A stretch of 64,000 nucleotides of DNA. Origin: Tamarix chinensis. Taxonomy: Eukaryota > Streptophyta > Magnoliopsida > Caryophyllales > Tamaricaceae. Below are positions 45,238 through 57,077 of the stretch, piece by piece. A model generated the notes under the pieces. That model saw only the letters and a program-made list of their open reading frames with translations, did no database searches and was not told the DNA's origin. Both the position numbers and the translations under genes were made by a program. Location: assembly GCA_030549775.1 (NCBI GenBank), contig CM060177.1, positions 61,878,638 to 61,942,637 of the forward strand. Reading direction: 5' to 3'. Numbering within the stretch: position 1 is the stretch's first letter; each line of letters starts with the position of its first letter.

Positions 45238-46992
45238 TAATGGTGGAGCCAAACATATAAATCCATGGTGTCCCCATTACTCATCATATATGTCTCGATA
45301 GTTGAATGCATATTTTTAGTTTTGATATTTTCATATGGATCATAAACTTCATTAATTATGAACTATATTAAATGCTTTTTTTAATTTTCAAAAACTATTA
45401 CCAATTTCTCATTTAATTCAAACAATCAAATTTTTAAATAAAAATATAATAAATTAGTAAATTAAAATAATTATCTTGAATGTTATCTTCTTCAACTAAA
45501 ACTATTGTTATTATTAATCATTATAATGATGATGATAATAATAAAAAATTATAATAACATCAAAACATAAAATATTAGAATTATAAAATTAATATATCAT
45601 GTAAAATTTTAGTTTAAATTTTTTTATATGATAAATTGATAATTGAGATGCGCATATTCAATTATAACAATATAAAATATTTAGAAATATGTTAAATTAC
45701 TCATCTTATTTAGAAACATTTTACTTTCAATTTTCTAAGTAACACTATTGATAATTAAAATATTTATTCTAAATAACCATGACTATGAAAGCTAATAATT
45801 ATACAAAATAATGAGATACACAGATAACAAAATTCTTGACCATTAAATAATAATAATACATAATAGTAATCACTTATATTTATTCTTTTGTCGAAAATTA
45901 GCAGCAAGTGTATCCAATTATCAAGTAATTATGATGCGGATCAAAGTGGGGGAAGCATTGATCGTGAATTTTTGGGTGATCTTCAATTGGATCAGAAGTT
46001 GGAAAGAAATACAATACACAGTTTTAGTAAGCTAAGAAAGAAATAAAGGGATCTTCAACCAAGAACTCAATGGGATGGATAACTTTGAATGAATCGGTGG
46101 AAGCATTCAAAGGCTTCTATTTAGGATGTTACCCCAAGCAAATTCCTATCTAGAATTCAATCTCAAAATAGAGGATACTCAAGTGTTAAACTTGTAGATT
46201 TTATTATTTGAACTCAATGATGCCGTGTACAATGACATAGGAGGGTATTTATAGGATCCTTAAGAACTAGTTAGCCGACTAACTATGTAAAGTTAGTAGA
46301 AAACTAGCTGTTAGGAACCTTAACACAAGCTAGCCTTAACCAACCTGAATTAATATCCTATAATCCCTAACCCTAGTCGTAATATCATCCTTTAAATGAA
46401 ATTAATGGCAATCATTACAAAGCATTACAACCGACTATGGTACATACATGAAATAACAACAAAACCCTAACTTACATGAAATATATCTTAGGTTTTACAA
46501 CAAGTCTAATATAACTAATGAGATCACCATATCAAGCTTGTTGCATTGTCATCCCATGTATGCCATAGGTTTGCATGCTTTGAATGCATTTTACACTTTA
46601 GGATTCTTCATGTATCTTGACTTCTTCAATTGTCAAATGTCTTCACCTTAAAAATATATAACGTATTTGCAAAAACATCTAAAAGTCTTTTCAATATTAA
46701 TGATAGAAGTATTATCAAGAATGTTTAAAATGATTGGCTCCATTATTAGAAATTCCAATTCCTCATTATTTTGAGGATCACTAGATGCTCATGCATCAAA
46801 TTACCTTATTACCTTATTAGTTAAAAAGGAGGACACTATAAGAATTGAACCCATGTCCACAATATTAGAATCAAATAGGTGCACAAATTTAGAAAATAAA
46901 GTGTTGTGAAAATTTTCTATATTTATTAATTATAAATTAAAAATTTTAATGATATATTATGACACCATAGCATAGGCATAGCTCTGCCACTA
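45238..46992. mobile_element. hAT transposon (1755 bp) carrying a solo LTR
   Basis: Left end TAATGGTGGAGCC, right end AGCTCTGCCACTA, imperfect inverted repeats extending to the GGTGTC words about 30 bp in. Flanked by a perfect 8-bp duplication GTTACAAA (45230-45237 and 46993-47000). Minus the inserted LTR it is about 880 bp, with no transposase text, so non-autonomous. Confidence 0.85.
45932..46798 (-). mobile_element. Solo LTR (867 bp), minus strand, inside the hAT
   Basis: Plus-strand ends TGATGCGGATC and AGATGCTCATGCATCA, with perfect duplication AATTA (45927-45931 and 46799-46803). The minus-strand TATA box TATAAATA at 46246-46253 sets the orientation. Confidence 0.88.
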
Positions 46993-47499
46993 GTTACAAA
47001 GTGACATAGAACACAACGTTGTAAGATAAAACTTGTTTGCATGATTTATGCATGCATTGGATGGCTAGGGTTTTTTTAACTTTTTTATTTTATACACACA
47101 TATTATTTGGTATATTCTACCTATCGATGATAATATTGATGCTTAATATTTTTGTTATAAAGATTTTTTGTAAATAAAATTTTCTAAGTAGTTTATGAAG
47201 GAAATAATACTAGTTGGAATGGTTATATTAGTGAGAACATAGCAAGTTGAGTAATGTCATAAGAATTTATGAATTCTCCCTATTTTTTTCCAAGTGGGTG
47301 AGTTCTTGAGTGTTGGGTATCCTATATGAATAAAACTTGGTAATTTCTTTATAGATGCATGGTTTATATTTTGCTGAAGCCTTATCAATGATCAAATAAT
47401 TGAAACCATCATCATTAATTGAAACAAAAGAGTGAAGCATAAAGAAAACTCACAGATCCTACTTGTGTGCACTCAAGTTGCCATTACCACATCACTTAT

Positions 47500-49954
47500 C
47501 ATCCATAGAATCTTATTGACACCTTCTTATTTTCTTCTTTCTTTCCTTGCTCTATTAATCGACATCAACACCATGCCACTCACTACCTTTGAACACCAAA
47601 CAACACCACCTCATCCCCATCAACGTCCCTTGCAATTTCCTATCCATCTCCACCCTAAGGCACATTTTTTCCTCTTCTTGTATTTACTTGGATTAGTTTT
47701 GTTAAGGCATGCCTAACTTGTGCACACCTAGCATGGTTGTGTACCTCTTCCACTCCCAGCCTATGCCCCACTTCCAACCCATGTGCCACCCATACACCAT
47801 TTTCTTTTTTAACCAGGCATGTCTCAACTTTTCCCTCCTTCAAGCACCTCAATCCCAATTGTGCGCCATTTTCCCTCTAGTCCATGTGCACTCCTCCTCT
47901 GACCATGACACCTTATCTTCTATTTAGAGAACCATTGTGAACCACCCATTATTGAGTCTCCCACTTTCAATTATCTCTATTTTTTATCCTCCTTTTACCT
48001 TTTTCCTTATTAAACTTTTATATGTCTAATATTGTTATATTTTAACTTCTAGGTGGTATTCTATTTACATTGGATGAGTAATAGGTCCTATGTGCTTAGA
48101 GAGTGGAGATGCATTAGTAAGGATACATTTCATAGTTAGTGATTTCATTTGCAATACATGTATATTTTTATATGATGTCATTCTTGGAATTTTTATATGG
48201 AAAATATTATTATGATAATGATATGTGGTGTTTTATGTTGAAGAAGTGAGAAATTTATGAAAGCATGAGTTTGTTTATATTGTTGGTTGGTATGAATTAG
48301 AATTTGTATCATTTAAATATAATAATGATTCTATATTTTTAGTATGATATATATATATTGGATGTAGAAAAATCAACCATATTAGGACTTGTAATATTTT
48401 TAAGAAAATTTGGTTATTTTAATGTGATAATTTTTCCAAAGTGTGTTAATTTTATTATGTTAAAATTTTGGAGTGAATATGAATAACCTAAGTCTAATAA
48501 ATAAGAAAAGTGGCTTTAAGTGAAATAGTAAGCCTAGGGTCAATTATTATCACATGTGTAGAATGTTGGACTTTGCCCATGTTTTTTTGGTATGGCTTTG
48601 ATGTTGGTATTTTAGGTATGCAATTTAAATTTATGATTTATTTGTGTCTCATGGGAAAAGTTGTAATTAATTTTTGAAATTAGGATTTTATGGGAAATAT
48701 GAATAATAACACTAAAGGTAGGGTATTATCACATATTTTTAAAATGACAGTTGAACCTTATTTTATGGATATGTTGTCATTAATAATATTTTAAGGATTT
48801 ATATTGAAATTGGTGATAAAATGAGTACTAGGAGAGAAGTTTTGCTCCACTTATGAAATGAGGATTTTTTTTAAGGGAATAAAGCTTATGCTTAGGAAAA
48901 ATAGATTTGTTCCTTGCATGCCTATATGTTGTTACATGATGTCCTTGAAATAAATAAGATTGTATAAGATATAATCATTTACATTAGAAGATCATATGAG
49001 TTTGGGCTAGTTGTACATGTTTGTTGTACCGGACAAGAATAGTAGCTAGGAGTATTACACTAAGGGGTTCTATATAATAATTATTGTAGTGAGGGTTCCT
49101 GAACTCATATTTCAATAAATCCTTAAAATGATCATAATCATTGATAAGACATTAATTAATTAAAGTGAAATACTACATGAATTAGGACTAGTTGTACCTT
49201 TCTATTCCTCTAATAAAGAATAGTGATCATTAGCTGTGTGCTCGAGGGTTATTTATAATCGATACCTTTCCACCAGTTGAGCATAGTGGCCATGAGATTT
49301 ACACCTTAGGGTTATATATTATGATACCATTCATCTTGTTGAGAATAGTGGGTAAAATCAACATGTATAAGATTATGAATATTGATCACGCCATTATTAT
49401 TTTAAGATCTAGGATCAATAAATAAGTTTGCAACCTCATATATTAATCTATAGGTATGTTATCCTTGGTTGTTTTAACTTAGGACCTTGTGTGTGGTTTT
49501 TTATGTGACTTCGTTGTTATCTTAATTAGTATGTAGCATATTAATCATTCTTTTTTAGAGTGTCACTCATTCCCACAAGTAGATCAACTTGTTTTTTTAG
49601 GTTTGTTGATTACTATTCTTGATGTGCTTACCTTCAATGAGGGAATAATTGAATTGGTAAAGGGCGTGTTTATTTAGATATCTATACCTCTCCATGGAAT
49701 CTTAGTCCTCTATTTTCATTTTACATATTTCCTTCTCTCTTTTTTATATCCTATTTCATGGTAGAATCAAGTGTTTCCCACATCTAATTCCTAGGTATGT
49801 TGTTACTTTTTTGTTGTAGAGGATATAGACTAGGAATTAGAAGTTCCTATTCTACCTTGGATGCAACATGACATTCCTCAGTTCTATGTTTTCACTTTTG
49901 CAATTAACTCTTTAAAATGAAATTTTTTTAGTCTTGAAATTTGTGGGTGCTATA
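47500..49954 (+). repeat. 5' LTR piece 3 of the non-autonomous element
   Basis: Collinear with about 57790-60334. Shared words include GTCTCATGGGAAAAG/GTGTCATGAGAAAAC, TGGTGATAAAATGAGTA and GGTAGAATCAAGTG/GGTGGAATCAAGTG. It keeps two worn hairpin-type blocks (48950-49370) and the ATTAATCATTC...CACTCATTCCCACAAGTAG stretch that matches the acceptor-like box of copy B. Ends GTGGGTGCTATA. Confidence 0.82.
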
Positions 49955-49956
49955 GA

Positions 49957-49968
49957 TGGTATCAAAGC
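49957..49968 (+). other. Primer-binding site of the non-autonomous element
   Basis: TGGTATCAAAGC two bases after the LTR end: initiator Met-tRNA type. This is the main proof that the TGTAAYACCCC family is an LTR family. Confidence 0.88.
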
Positions 49969-50708
49969 CTTTGGTAGTTGAGAATCATGTTTCACTTGAA
50001 AACTTGATTTTCATGATACTAAATATTTTAAAATTATCTAGTCATTTATAAAATTTTCTTGTCTATTTTAAAATCCTATTTAACCTTATTAGGATTTGAG
50101 AGATGGTTAGCTTAAGGGATTCTTATTGGTGCTAGAGTATTTTATGTGCTTAGTAAGCTAGGGATTTCCTAAAATGGTTTAGAGGGCGTAGCTCAATACG
50201 ATGTCTTTATGCATATCAATCACATCATGAATCATGGTATGCTAGTGCACTTATTGATATGGTCTCTTCTTAGGATTTGAAATCCTTTTGCATCTCTAAG
50301 ATGAGTTTTATGGAGGCTAATGAAGTTGAGGATTTACCACTCCTCCATCTAGGTAAGATGATTTGATTAAGATTATGAGTGGGTTTTTAGGAAGACTATA
50401 GTTAATGATCATTGAAGAGCATTGTGTGCTTTTGCTTTAGGAGGATTGATGATACAATTTTAGTAGGTCATCTGAAGACACAACCACTTGGAGAGGAGCC
50501 TATCCATTAGTACTATGAAGATATTGAGAAAATAGATGTTTTCTTCTAATATTCCCCACAATGAATGCATATGTGATACCATTTTTTTTAACCATGAGCC
50601 CTAGGATTTAATCATGGATTGTATCCATACAAGTTATCATATAACTAAGGATTAGATTGTCATGGAGTAAAATTGATCCTTTGCTAATCTTTAGATTATG
50701 ACACATCA
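49969..50708 (+). other. Internal region, left part, no identified domain
   Basis: Possible gag remnant by position, but no capsid or zinc-knuckle motif can be read. Ends at CATCA, the target of copy E. Confidence 0.4.
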
Positions 50709-51118
50709 TGAAATACCCCAATAATCCTAATTTAGGAACTATAGCAAAATAATTATTTATTTAGGGAATTAATTAAATAAATTATTTTATTAAAATAAAG
50801 AAAAAATTAATTGAGGAAAATAAATAGAAAATAATAAATAAATTATTTAGAAAATTTTGGACATTTTAACAATTAAAATGGAAGCTCAAGAATATTTATT
50901 CCAATAGCCCAATTAATCTAAAAAGGAATTTAATTATTATTCTTATAATAATTATTATTAATTGTAAATATCCAAATAAATAAACAAATAAATACCAAAT
51001 ATCCCAACCCATATATTTTCATTTTCCTTTTTTCCTTTTTCCTTTTTCTCCTTTCTTTTCCTTTTTCTTTCTTTCTCTTCTTTTCACCTTTTCTTATTTT
51101 CCCTTTCCCTTCCCCGAT

Positions 51119-51588
51119 TTGGGCCAGCCCATGGCTCCAATTCTCCTCCCCTCCCCCATCCCATGCGACCTAAGCCTGCACGTATCCTTTTATTTTCCTT
51201 CCCTCACCCATCACCCAATCGGTCTGCCTCCCTTCTTCTTTTTTCTTTTTCTCTTCCCCTGGACCGGAAGGTCCAGCCTGTCGCACTCCTTCTTCCCCAA
51301 CCCCAACCTGCAATGCCGACCTGCAGCCCCAATTTCCATCGGCAGCCACCAGCCCAATGCCCAATCGTCCTCCCCTACTCTCCTTGTCATTTTCTTTCCT
51401 TTTTTTGACCACAACAAACCCTACAGCCCTCTTGCGAGTGTCCCTTCTTTTCCCTTCTCTCCCCGACATCACCTTCCCCACCATGGTAGGATTGCACTGC
51501 CTACCACTGCTAGTCGGTGGTCCTACCTCAACTGCCCCGCTTTTCCTCTTCTCCTTCGTTGTTTTCCCCCTCAATTAGCCTATAAATA
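51119..51588 (+). promoter_or_regulatory. U3 promoter of LTR copy E
   Basis: GGGCCAGCCCATGG at 51121-51134 and TATAAATA at 51581-51588 in GCCTATAAATACCCC, the same as copy A. Confidence 0.55.
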
Positions 51589-52239
51589 CCCCCATAGGCA
51601 TCCATAACTAAGCTTCTTTTCTGCAACCCAAAAATCCCAATTTTTCGTTGCCGCCCAAACAGACCCTTATTCCGTGACCTTTAGCAATCACCGCCACCAA
51701 CTCCGCCCACCAATTTCTTCCTTGCACCACCCCTTGTAGAACTAAGCCTCCCTCCTTCCTCGATTTAACGTGCACGAGCCACCCCGGTCGTGCAAAGTTA
51801 GCTTCCCAATCAGCCCTCACCAACCCCGTGCCACCCCTTGCGCCGCCAATTCTGCTGCAACTAATGCGTCCTCCACCCCTTAAAACAATCAGGAGACCTT
51901 CCTCTACCTCCATCTCTCCCTCCCTCCCTCTTATTCTGTCTTCTCCACCTTCCGCCACTTTCAACCACCGCACGGGCTGCCATGCACCGCCACCTCTGGT
52001 TGCACCACCACCTCCATTCCACCCCTCTCCACCTAAGACATCTTCCACCACCTCAAACACCTCCTAATTCCCTCTCCTCTATCCTATAACCCCATCTTTC
52101 CACCTCTCTTCCTCCTCCACCGCCGCTGCCGTCGCCGCCACGCGCCGCTACTGATTCCACCACCGATACTAGGTGGTACTCTAACCTCCCCAACCCCTAA
52201 ACCTTTTTAATACAAGTGATTAATAATTTTTATTAATAT

Positions 52240-52347
52240 TAAGGGTATTATTATTATTATTATTATCTTTATCATTAGTTAATCTAACTTTAGAAACCCT
52301 TTTTATATAAGTGTTAATAATTTTTAGTAATATTACTAGTATTACCC

Positions 52348-52391
<44 letters not shown>

Positions 52392-52874
52392 CTTATTATT
52401 ATTATTAATGTTGTGTTGTTATTATTATTATTATTATTGCTACTTAAATTTACTTTATGATTTTTCTAACCCATAATAATATTATTACTATTAATGGTCT
52501 ACAACTTTAGTGTTAATATGATTAGGATTTTTCCTCGTTGTTACTATTATTATTATTATTATTATTACCCTCACTGTTATTCCTACTATTATTACTAATG
52601 CTAGCTTTGGCCTATTATTATTATCTTTATTATTATGGTAAATATTTGAATACTTAATTACTATTACCATTATTATTATCATTACTATTAGTATTATTCT
52701 TAACATTATTATTATTAATATCATCATCATCATCATCATCATCATTATTATTATTATTATTATTAATGCCATTACTACTACTACTACTACAACTACTTAA
52801 CCTAACTTTGGAAATATTTCTAACTAATGCTACTATTAATGGAGATCTACAATTTTAGTATTATTATGATTATC

Positions 52875-52920
<46 letters not shown>

Positions 52921-52925
52921 GTGCC
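52240..52925 (+). repeat. TTA/AAT microsatellite region of LTR copy E
   Basis: Several runs: TTA at 52250-52265, AAT at 52349-52390, TTA at 52545-52566 and 52868-52920, CATCAT at 52720-52745. Further sparse runs to about 53290. Confidence 0.92.
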
Positions 52926-53554
52926 ATTATCTTTATCATTATTGTCTTGCTAATATTGGTAATACTAACTTTGTCCATTATCACTTTTATTTATTAATAT
53001 AAATATTTGAACCCTTATATTATTATTATCATTTCAGATACTATTATTATTATTATTTTTATTACTACTATTATTATTAATTATACTATAAATATTATTA
53101 CTATTAACTCGTCTCTCATCAATATTTCATAATCACTAACCTGTTATCACTACTGGCATTATTAATATAAGAATCATTATGGTCACCACTTCTATATTAA
53201 TTATATAGCTATTATTATTATTATTACTACTAGGGTTTGGGTCAATATTAGGATTATCACTAAAACTAATAATAATATTATGAATAATAATATTAGAACC
53301 ATCACCTTAATACCATGAATATCACTATGACTACTTTAACATAAACCATGATGGCTACTAAGACTTATTTTATTAGTAATGACATGATTAATTATTTTGA
53401 GAACACTAACCCTACTTTAATTATAAAACTACTATTATCACTATTACCCCTAATATTGAATTATGATAAGGGTAGGGTAGGAATAATGGAATCTTTGGTA
53501 AGAGAGTGATTAACCTATAGTATTTTCCTCTTATAAGTGAATCAAGTCAAAATC

Positions 53555-53606
53555 CTAAGGAAGCGTAGGTGTATGCTTGAAGCCCAGTGTCGTATTAGGT
53601 AAGGAT
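53555..53606 (+). promoter_or_regulatory. Donor-like box of LTR copy E
   Basis: CCTAAGGAAGCGTAGGTGTA, GCTTGAAGCCCAGTG, then CGTATTAG/GTAAGG with GT at 53599-53600. Confidence 0.5.
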
Positions 53607-54979
53607 ATGGTTAAGGCATTTTATGTGTAAGAATGTGCTATGTGTGTTTGTTTGATGGGTTTGCTCTATATTTCATATTTTATATTATCATGTTCCTATG
53701 GCAGCTTGCTAAGCATAGAGCTAAGGTAAGTTGCATATGTTATGATATGTGTAATATGATGTTATTATTCGTACTTGAATTGTGCTTATGTAATAATCCC
53801 CCTCATAACATGCCTGATAGGAGGTCCTAAGTAGTACGATGTGGTTGGAGAAAAATGGAAAAGGGGAGGAAAGTGAGTTGACAAGAGAATGATAATGATT
53901 GCTTAATTATCTTATGGCCTATAGGTGGAGAAAAAGAGGAATAATGGGAATGATATTAAGGGAATGGATTTAACATTCATGGGAAGTCTAGGGTTTGCAT
54001 GGGATGGTTAGTCTTTCCATGGGGATGACTTTTATATGAAAAAAGTTGATTTGAGGATCGAGTAAGGTAAGGGAAGAATTGTTAGGGCGATTGGAGTCCA
54101 TATATGAAAAATTGTGCGTGGGTCAATGTAAGGATGCATGGGGGATTTAACTAGGGTTTTGGGTGGAAACCCTAAGTGAGAGAAATGTATAAGAAAAAAA
54201 GAGAAAGAAAGAAATTAATGAATATGGATAGAATGAGGATAAAGGATGAGAAGAGTGTCATAGGGGAGAAGTGAATCAAGAGAGAAGATTGTATTCGGGT
54301 GTTGAGTGAGTCGCATAAAAGAAAGGAGGAGTACTAGGGTTTTCTGGAGGCTAACTAGAGTTTTAGTGATCATGTGTAGGAGTAGGATAGTGAGGTTGTA
54401 AGGTCAAGCATGGGCCGAGAGAAGTGATGGTTTTAATAATAAAGAAGAGTTTTGGGTTCATAGTGAGTGGGAAAAAGATGAAATGAAGTCTTGGGATCAT
54501 GGGTTGTGTTGGATATATGTGCCATGTGGAAGAAGTGATGGTGAGTAAGAGTAATGAACGAATAATATCATATTGGGAAAGAGAGTTGCTAAAGTTTTGG
54601 AATGGCCAACTTGGGTTACGTGGCCACATATATTATATGGGAAGTGAAATGTGGTACTTAGGGAAGAATCAAGCAAGGTGATAAGTTGGAGGAGTATGAT
54701 AGAGGTAGGTTGGGCCATATAGGCCAAATTAGGGTTTTCCTAGAAGAAAACCCTAGAGAGTTATATTACATTGATTCAGAAATATGGGAAGTGGGCCTCG
54801 GCATTGAGTATTCATGGTAATGAGGGAAGAGTGAGGAAGAATATTAGGATGCACTAGAAAAAGTAAGAGTCCTAACATATGGGATAGAATTATCGGGAAG
54901 TCGAGTGAGTCATGCATGTCAAGACGGGGTTGTGTATGGAATAAGATACTATAAAACACTAAACACTTAAAGTGAAAGA

Positions 54980-55164
54980 TTATTGAACCAGGGCCTAGTG
55001 AGATTATATATTCTCTGATCCATTAACTATAATAGTGGTCGGTGCATTTTGACTTGCTGAGTAATTTTTTGGTCCACCGGCTATAATAGTGGTCAGGTTC
55101 ATTTTGCCCTACTGAGTGTTTTCGATCCACCGGCTATAATAGTGGGGGATTTCGGGCTCGATAA
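54980..55164 (+). other. Hairpin domain 1 of LTR copy E
   Basis: TTATTGAACC (54980-54989) opposite GGCTCGATAA (55155-55164), one mismatch and one G-T pair. The interior has GRTCCACCGGCTATAATAGT-type units, the last followed by GGGGGATTTCG as in copy A domain 1. Confidence 0.65.
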
Positions 55165-55221
55165 ACCAAACCGTGTATGGTAATAAGTCTTAAGAAGATA
55201 CTATTTACTTATAATGGAACA

Positions 55222-55354
55222 CCTCGTGAGTTGGGACCAGTGAGGATATATATATTTTTTGGTCCACCAGCAATAATAGCGGTCAGGTGCGTTCTGCCTT
55301 GTGGAATGTTTTTGGTCCACTAGCTATAATAGTGGGGTTCCCGTTCTTACGTGG
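55222..55354 (+). other. Hairpin domain 2 of LTR copy E
   Basis: CCTCGTGAG (55222-55230) opposite CTTACGTGG (55346-55354), one mismatch and one G-T pair, extended by TTGGGA and TTCCCG. Two inner units (GGTCCACCAGC, GGTCCACTAGC). Confidence 0.6.
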
Positions 55355-55424
55355 AAATAATATAAGAAATATATGAACCATAAGTATATGAAATGGAAAG
55401 ATACTAATCATTTACAGTGGAACA

Positions 55425-55558
55425 CCATGTGAGTCGGGGCCAGTGAGGTTCTTATATATTTTTCGGTCTACCGGCTATAATAGTGGTCAGGTGCATTATG
55501 CCCTATGGAATGCTTCCAGTCCACTAGCTATATTATTAGGGTTCCCGTACTCACATGG
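55425..55558 (+). other. Hairpin domain 3 of LTR copy E
   Basis: CCATGTGAGT (55425-55434) opposite ACTCACATGG (55549-55558), perfect, extended by CGGG and CCCG. It is identical in stem to copy A domain 3 although the interiors differ. Confidence 0.75.
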
Positions 55559-55702
55559 AATTATTATAAAAGAAATATAAGGTAAATCACTAGTATGAGT
55601 TCGGCCTAACCTTGTAAATCTTGATTATTGTCTTTTATACCTTATGTGTTTATTCTTGCATGGCCTTACTTATGTGCTTCTCAATGACCTTACCCACATG
55701 GT

Positions 55703-55790
55703 TACCTTACTCAGTACGTAGCGTACTAATCAACTATTTCATGGGTGCTTCTCATTCCCATGAACAGAAGACCCATCTGAGTTTATGCAG
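55703..55790 (+). promoter_or_regulatory. Branch-point and acceptor-like box of LTR copy E
   Basis: TTACTCAGTACGTAGCGTAC, then TAATC, pyrimidine-containing spacer, and TTTATGCAG/GTAGG. The candidate intron would be 53599-55790, about 2.19 kb. Confidence 0.45.
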
Positions 55791-56106
55791 GTAGGGGGTG
55801 ATGTCTTCGATGCCTACGACACCTACGAGACATCTAGTGGGGCTAAGAGTTGAACCTACACCTGACCTAGGGATCAATATTGACTCAGCTGGACTCTATT
55901 TTGATTTTGATTGGACTATGTCTCATTTTATTCTGGTTATATAATATCATACGGTGTTTTATGTTTTTGAAAAACTCTAGTCACTTACCCTTTGGATTGT
56001 AATTCTGAATTGCGCTCTAATTTCTGTATTGTGAACACTATCATCTCCCTTATGAATTTGTTTCAATTATCAACTTGTGTTTGAAGTTAATCCCTTTTAG
56101 TCTTAG

Positions 56107-56152
56107 CAATTAGTACTGGAACAGTAAGAGTGAACTAATCCTGTACTACGTG
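56107..56152 (+). other. Terminal hairpin of LTR copy E
   Basis: CAATTAGTA (56107-56115) opposite TACTACGTG (56144-56152), one mismatch, then TGGCGGTAATACCCCC as in copy A. Confidence 0.55.
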
Positions 56153-56270
56153 TGGCGGTAATACCCCCTAAATTTACAGTTTTAATATTTCATTTCTATT
56201 AAATCTTTGTATTTAAACAAAAAAATTTCAATAGTAAATTTTGGGTAAATTTTGGGGGTGTTACACATCA

Positions 56271-57061
56271 AGCTATGGATACTCCAACTATCCCTCTCTT
56301 CTTTTTGAATTTGCATTGCAAATGGATTTTTCACTTACCTTATTTTGAGATTTATCTTAAATGCAACTCAAGCTAGTGTTTTAGGTCTAAAGGTTTGTTA
56401 CACATTTTGTTCTCTTATTCATTCTTTCCCTATCCATTGTGTCTCCATTATCATCTTCTTTGTTGGTTTTTAATGTTTCTACCTCATCAAATACCTATTT
56501 TATGTTGGTGGTGCCACAATTTGCTAATCTTAATTTATTATAGTGTTTACCTTGTAATCATTTAGGCTACCACTAGTTCGACTCACTCCATCTTTACCCT
56601 TCTTGACATATGCTTCATTAATCACTTTTCCAATCTTTATAACCCTTTAACCCTTTATCTCTTTTTCCTTTTGAAGAAATATGATGTCTTTCCATTCCAC
56701 GTGATCAAACTCAGTGAGATCATGTAAGATGATTTGTTTTCCTATAAAGAATTGGCTTTGTAGTTTCTCAAAAAAAGATATGACGAAGCCATACAAACTT
56801 AGTTCCACTTGTGAATATTCTCTAAACCTACCATGGAGAAGAGGAGGTAACTTAGGAGATAGAGGAGGGTATGCATGAAATGCATCTTGAGCTCTTTATA
56901 ATAGGTGAATTAGATATTGGGGTTCTCTCTCTTTTAAGGGGGCGACACCTAGTAGTACAATATCAACTCCATTAGAACTAACCACTAATATCACCTTTCC
57001 TTTCATCCTTCTTTCTTTACTTTCCTAGCCTTGACTTGTTCACTTAAGTGAAGAATTCTCT
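56271..57061 (+). other. Internal region, right part, no identified domain
   Basis: Remainder of the internal region of the non-autonomous element. No protease, RT, RNase H or integrase motif could be read. TCTCTTTTAAGGGGGCG near 56930 resembles the true polypurine tract at 57059 and may be an internal second copy. Confidence 0.45.
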
Positions 57062-57077
57062 TTTAAGGGGGTAGTAA
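57062..57077 (+). other. Polypurine tract next to the 3' LTR
   Basis: TTTAAGGGGGTAGTAA directly before the 3' LTR start (TATAATATCC). This is the expected site for plus-strand priming. Confidence 0.65.

Larger units (their letters stand above)
45039..47494 (+). mobile_element. Solo LTR (about 0.69 kb) carrying a hAT insertion
   Basis: Starts TGATGCATGAGCATCT, ends TACCACATCA, with perfect duplication CTTAT (45034-45038 and 47495-47499). Without the hAT it is 693 bp. A TATA-like TCCTATATGA lies near 47310. Its first 16 bases are identical to the first 16 of the minus-strand solo LTR at 45932-46798, so both belong to one family. Confidence 0.82.
50709..56265 (+). mobile_element. Long solo LTR, copy E (5.56 kb)
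   Basis: Starts TGAAATACCCCAATAATCC, ends TTTTGGGGGTGTTACA, with perfect duplication CATCA (50704-50708 and 56266-56270). Best-preserved ends in the window. Same module order as copy A; no minisatellite is obvious between the donor-like box and the hairpins. Long open frames in 51119-52067 lie on both strands in C-rich sequence and are not taken as genes. Confidence 0.93.

Noticed and set aside
45039..46798. A 1.76 kb DNA transposon with perfect 16-bp inverted ends
   Set aside because: Flanking bases do not match (CTTAT versus AATTA). Three separate insertions with their own duplications explain the sequence better.
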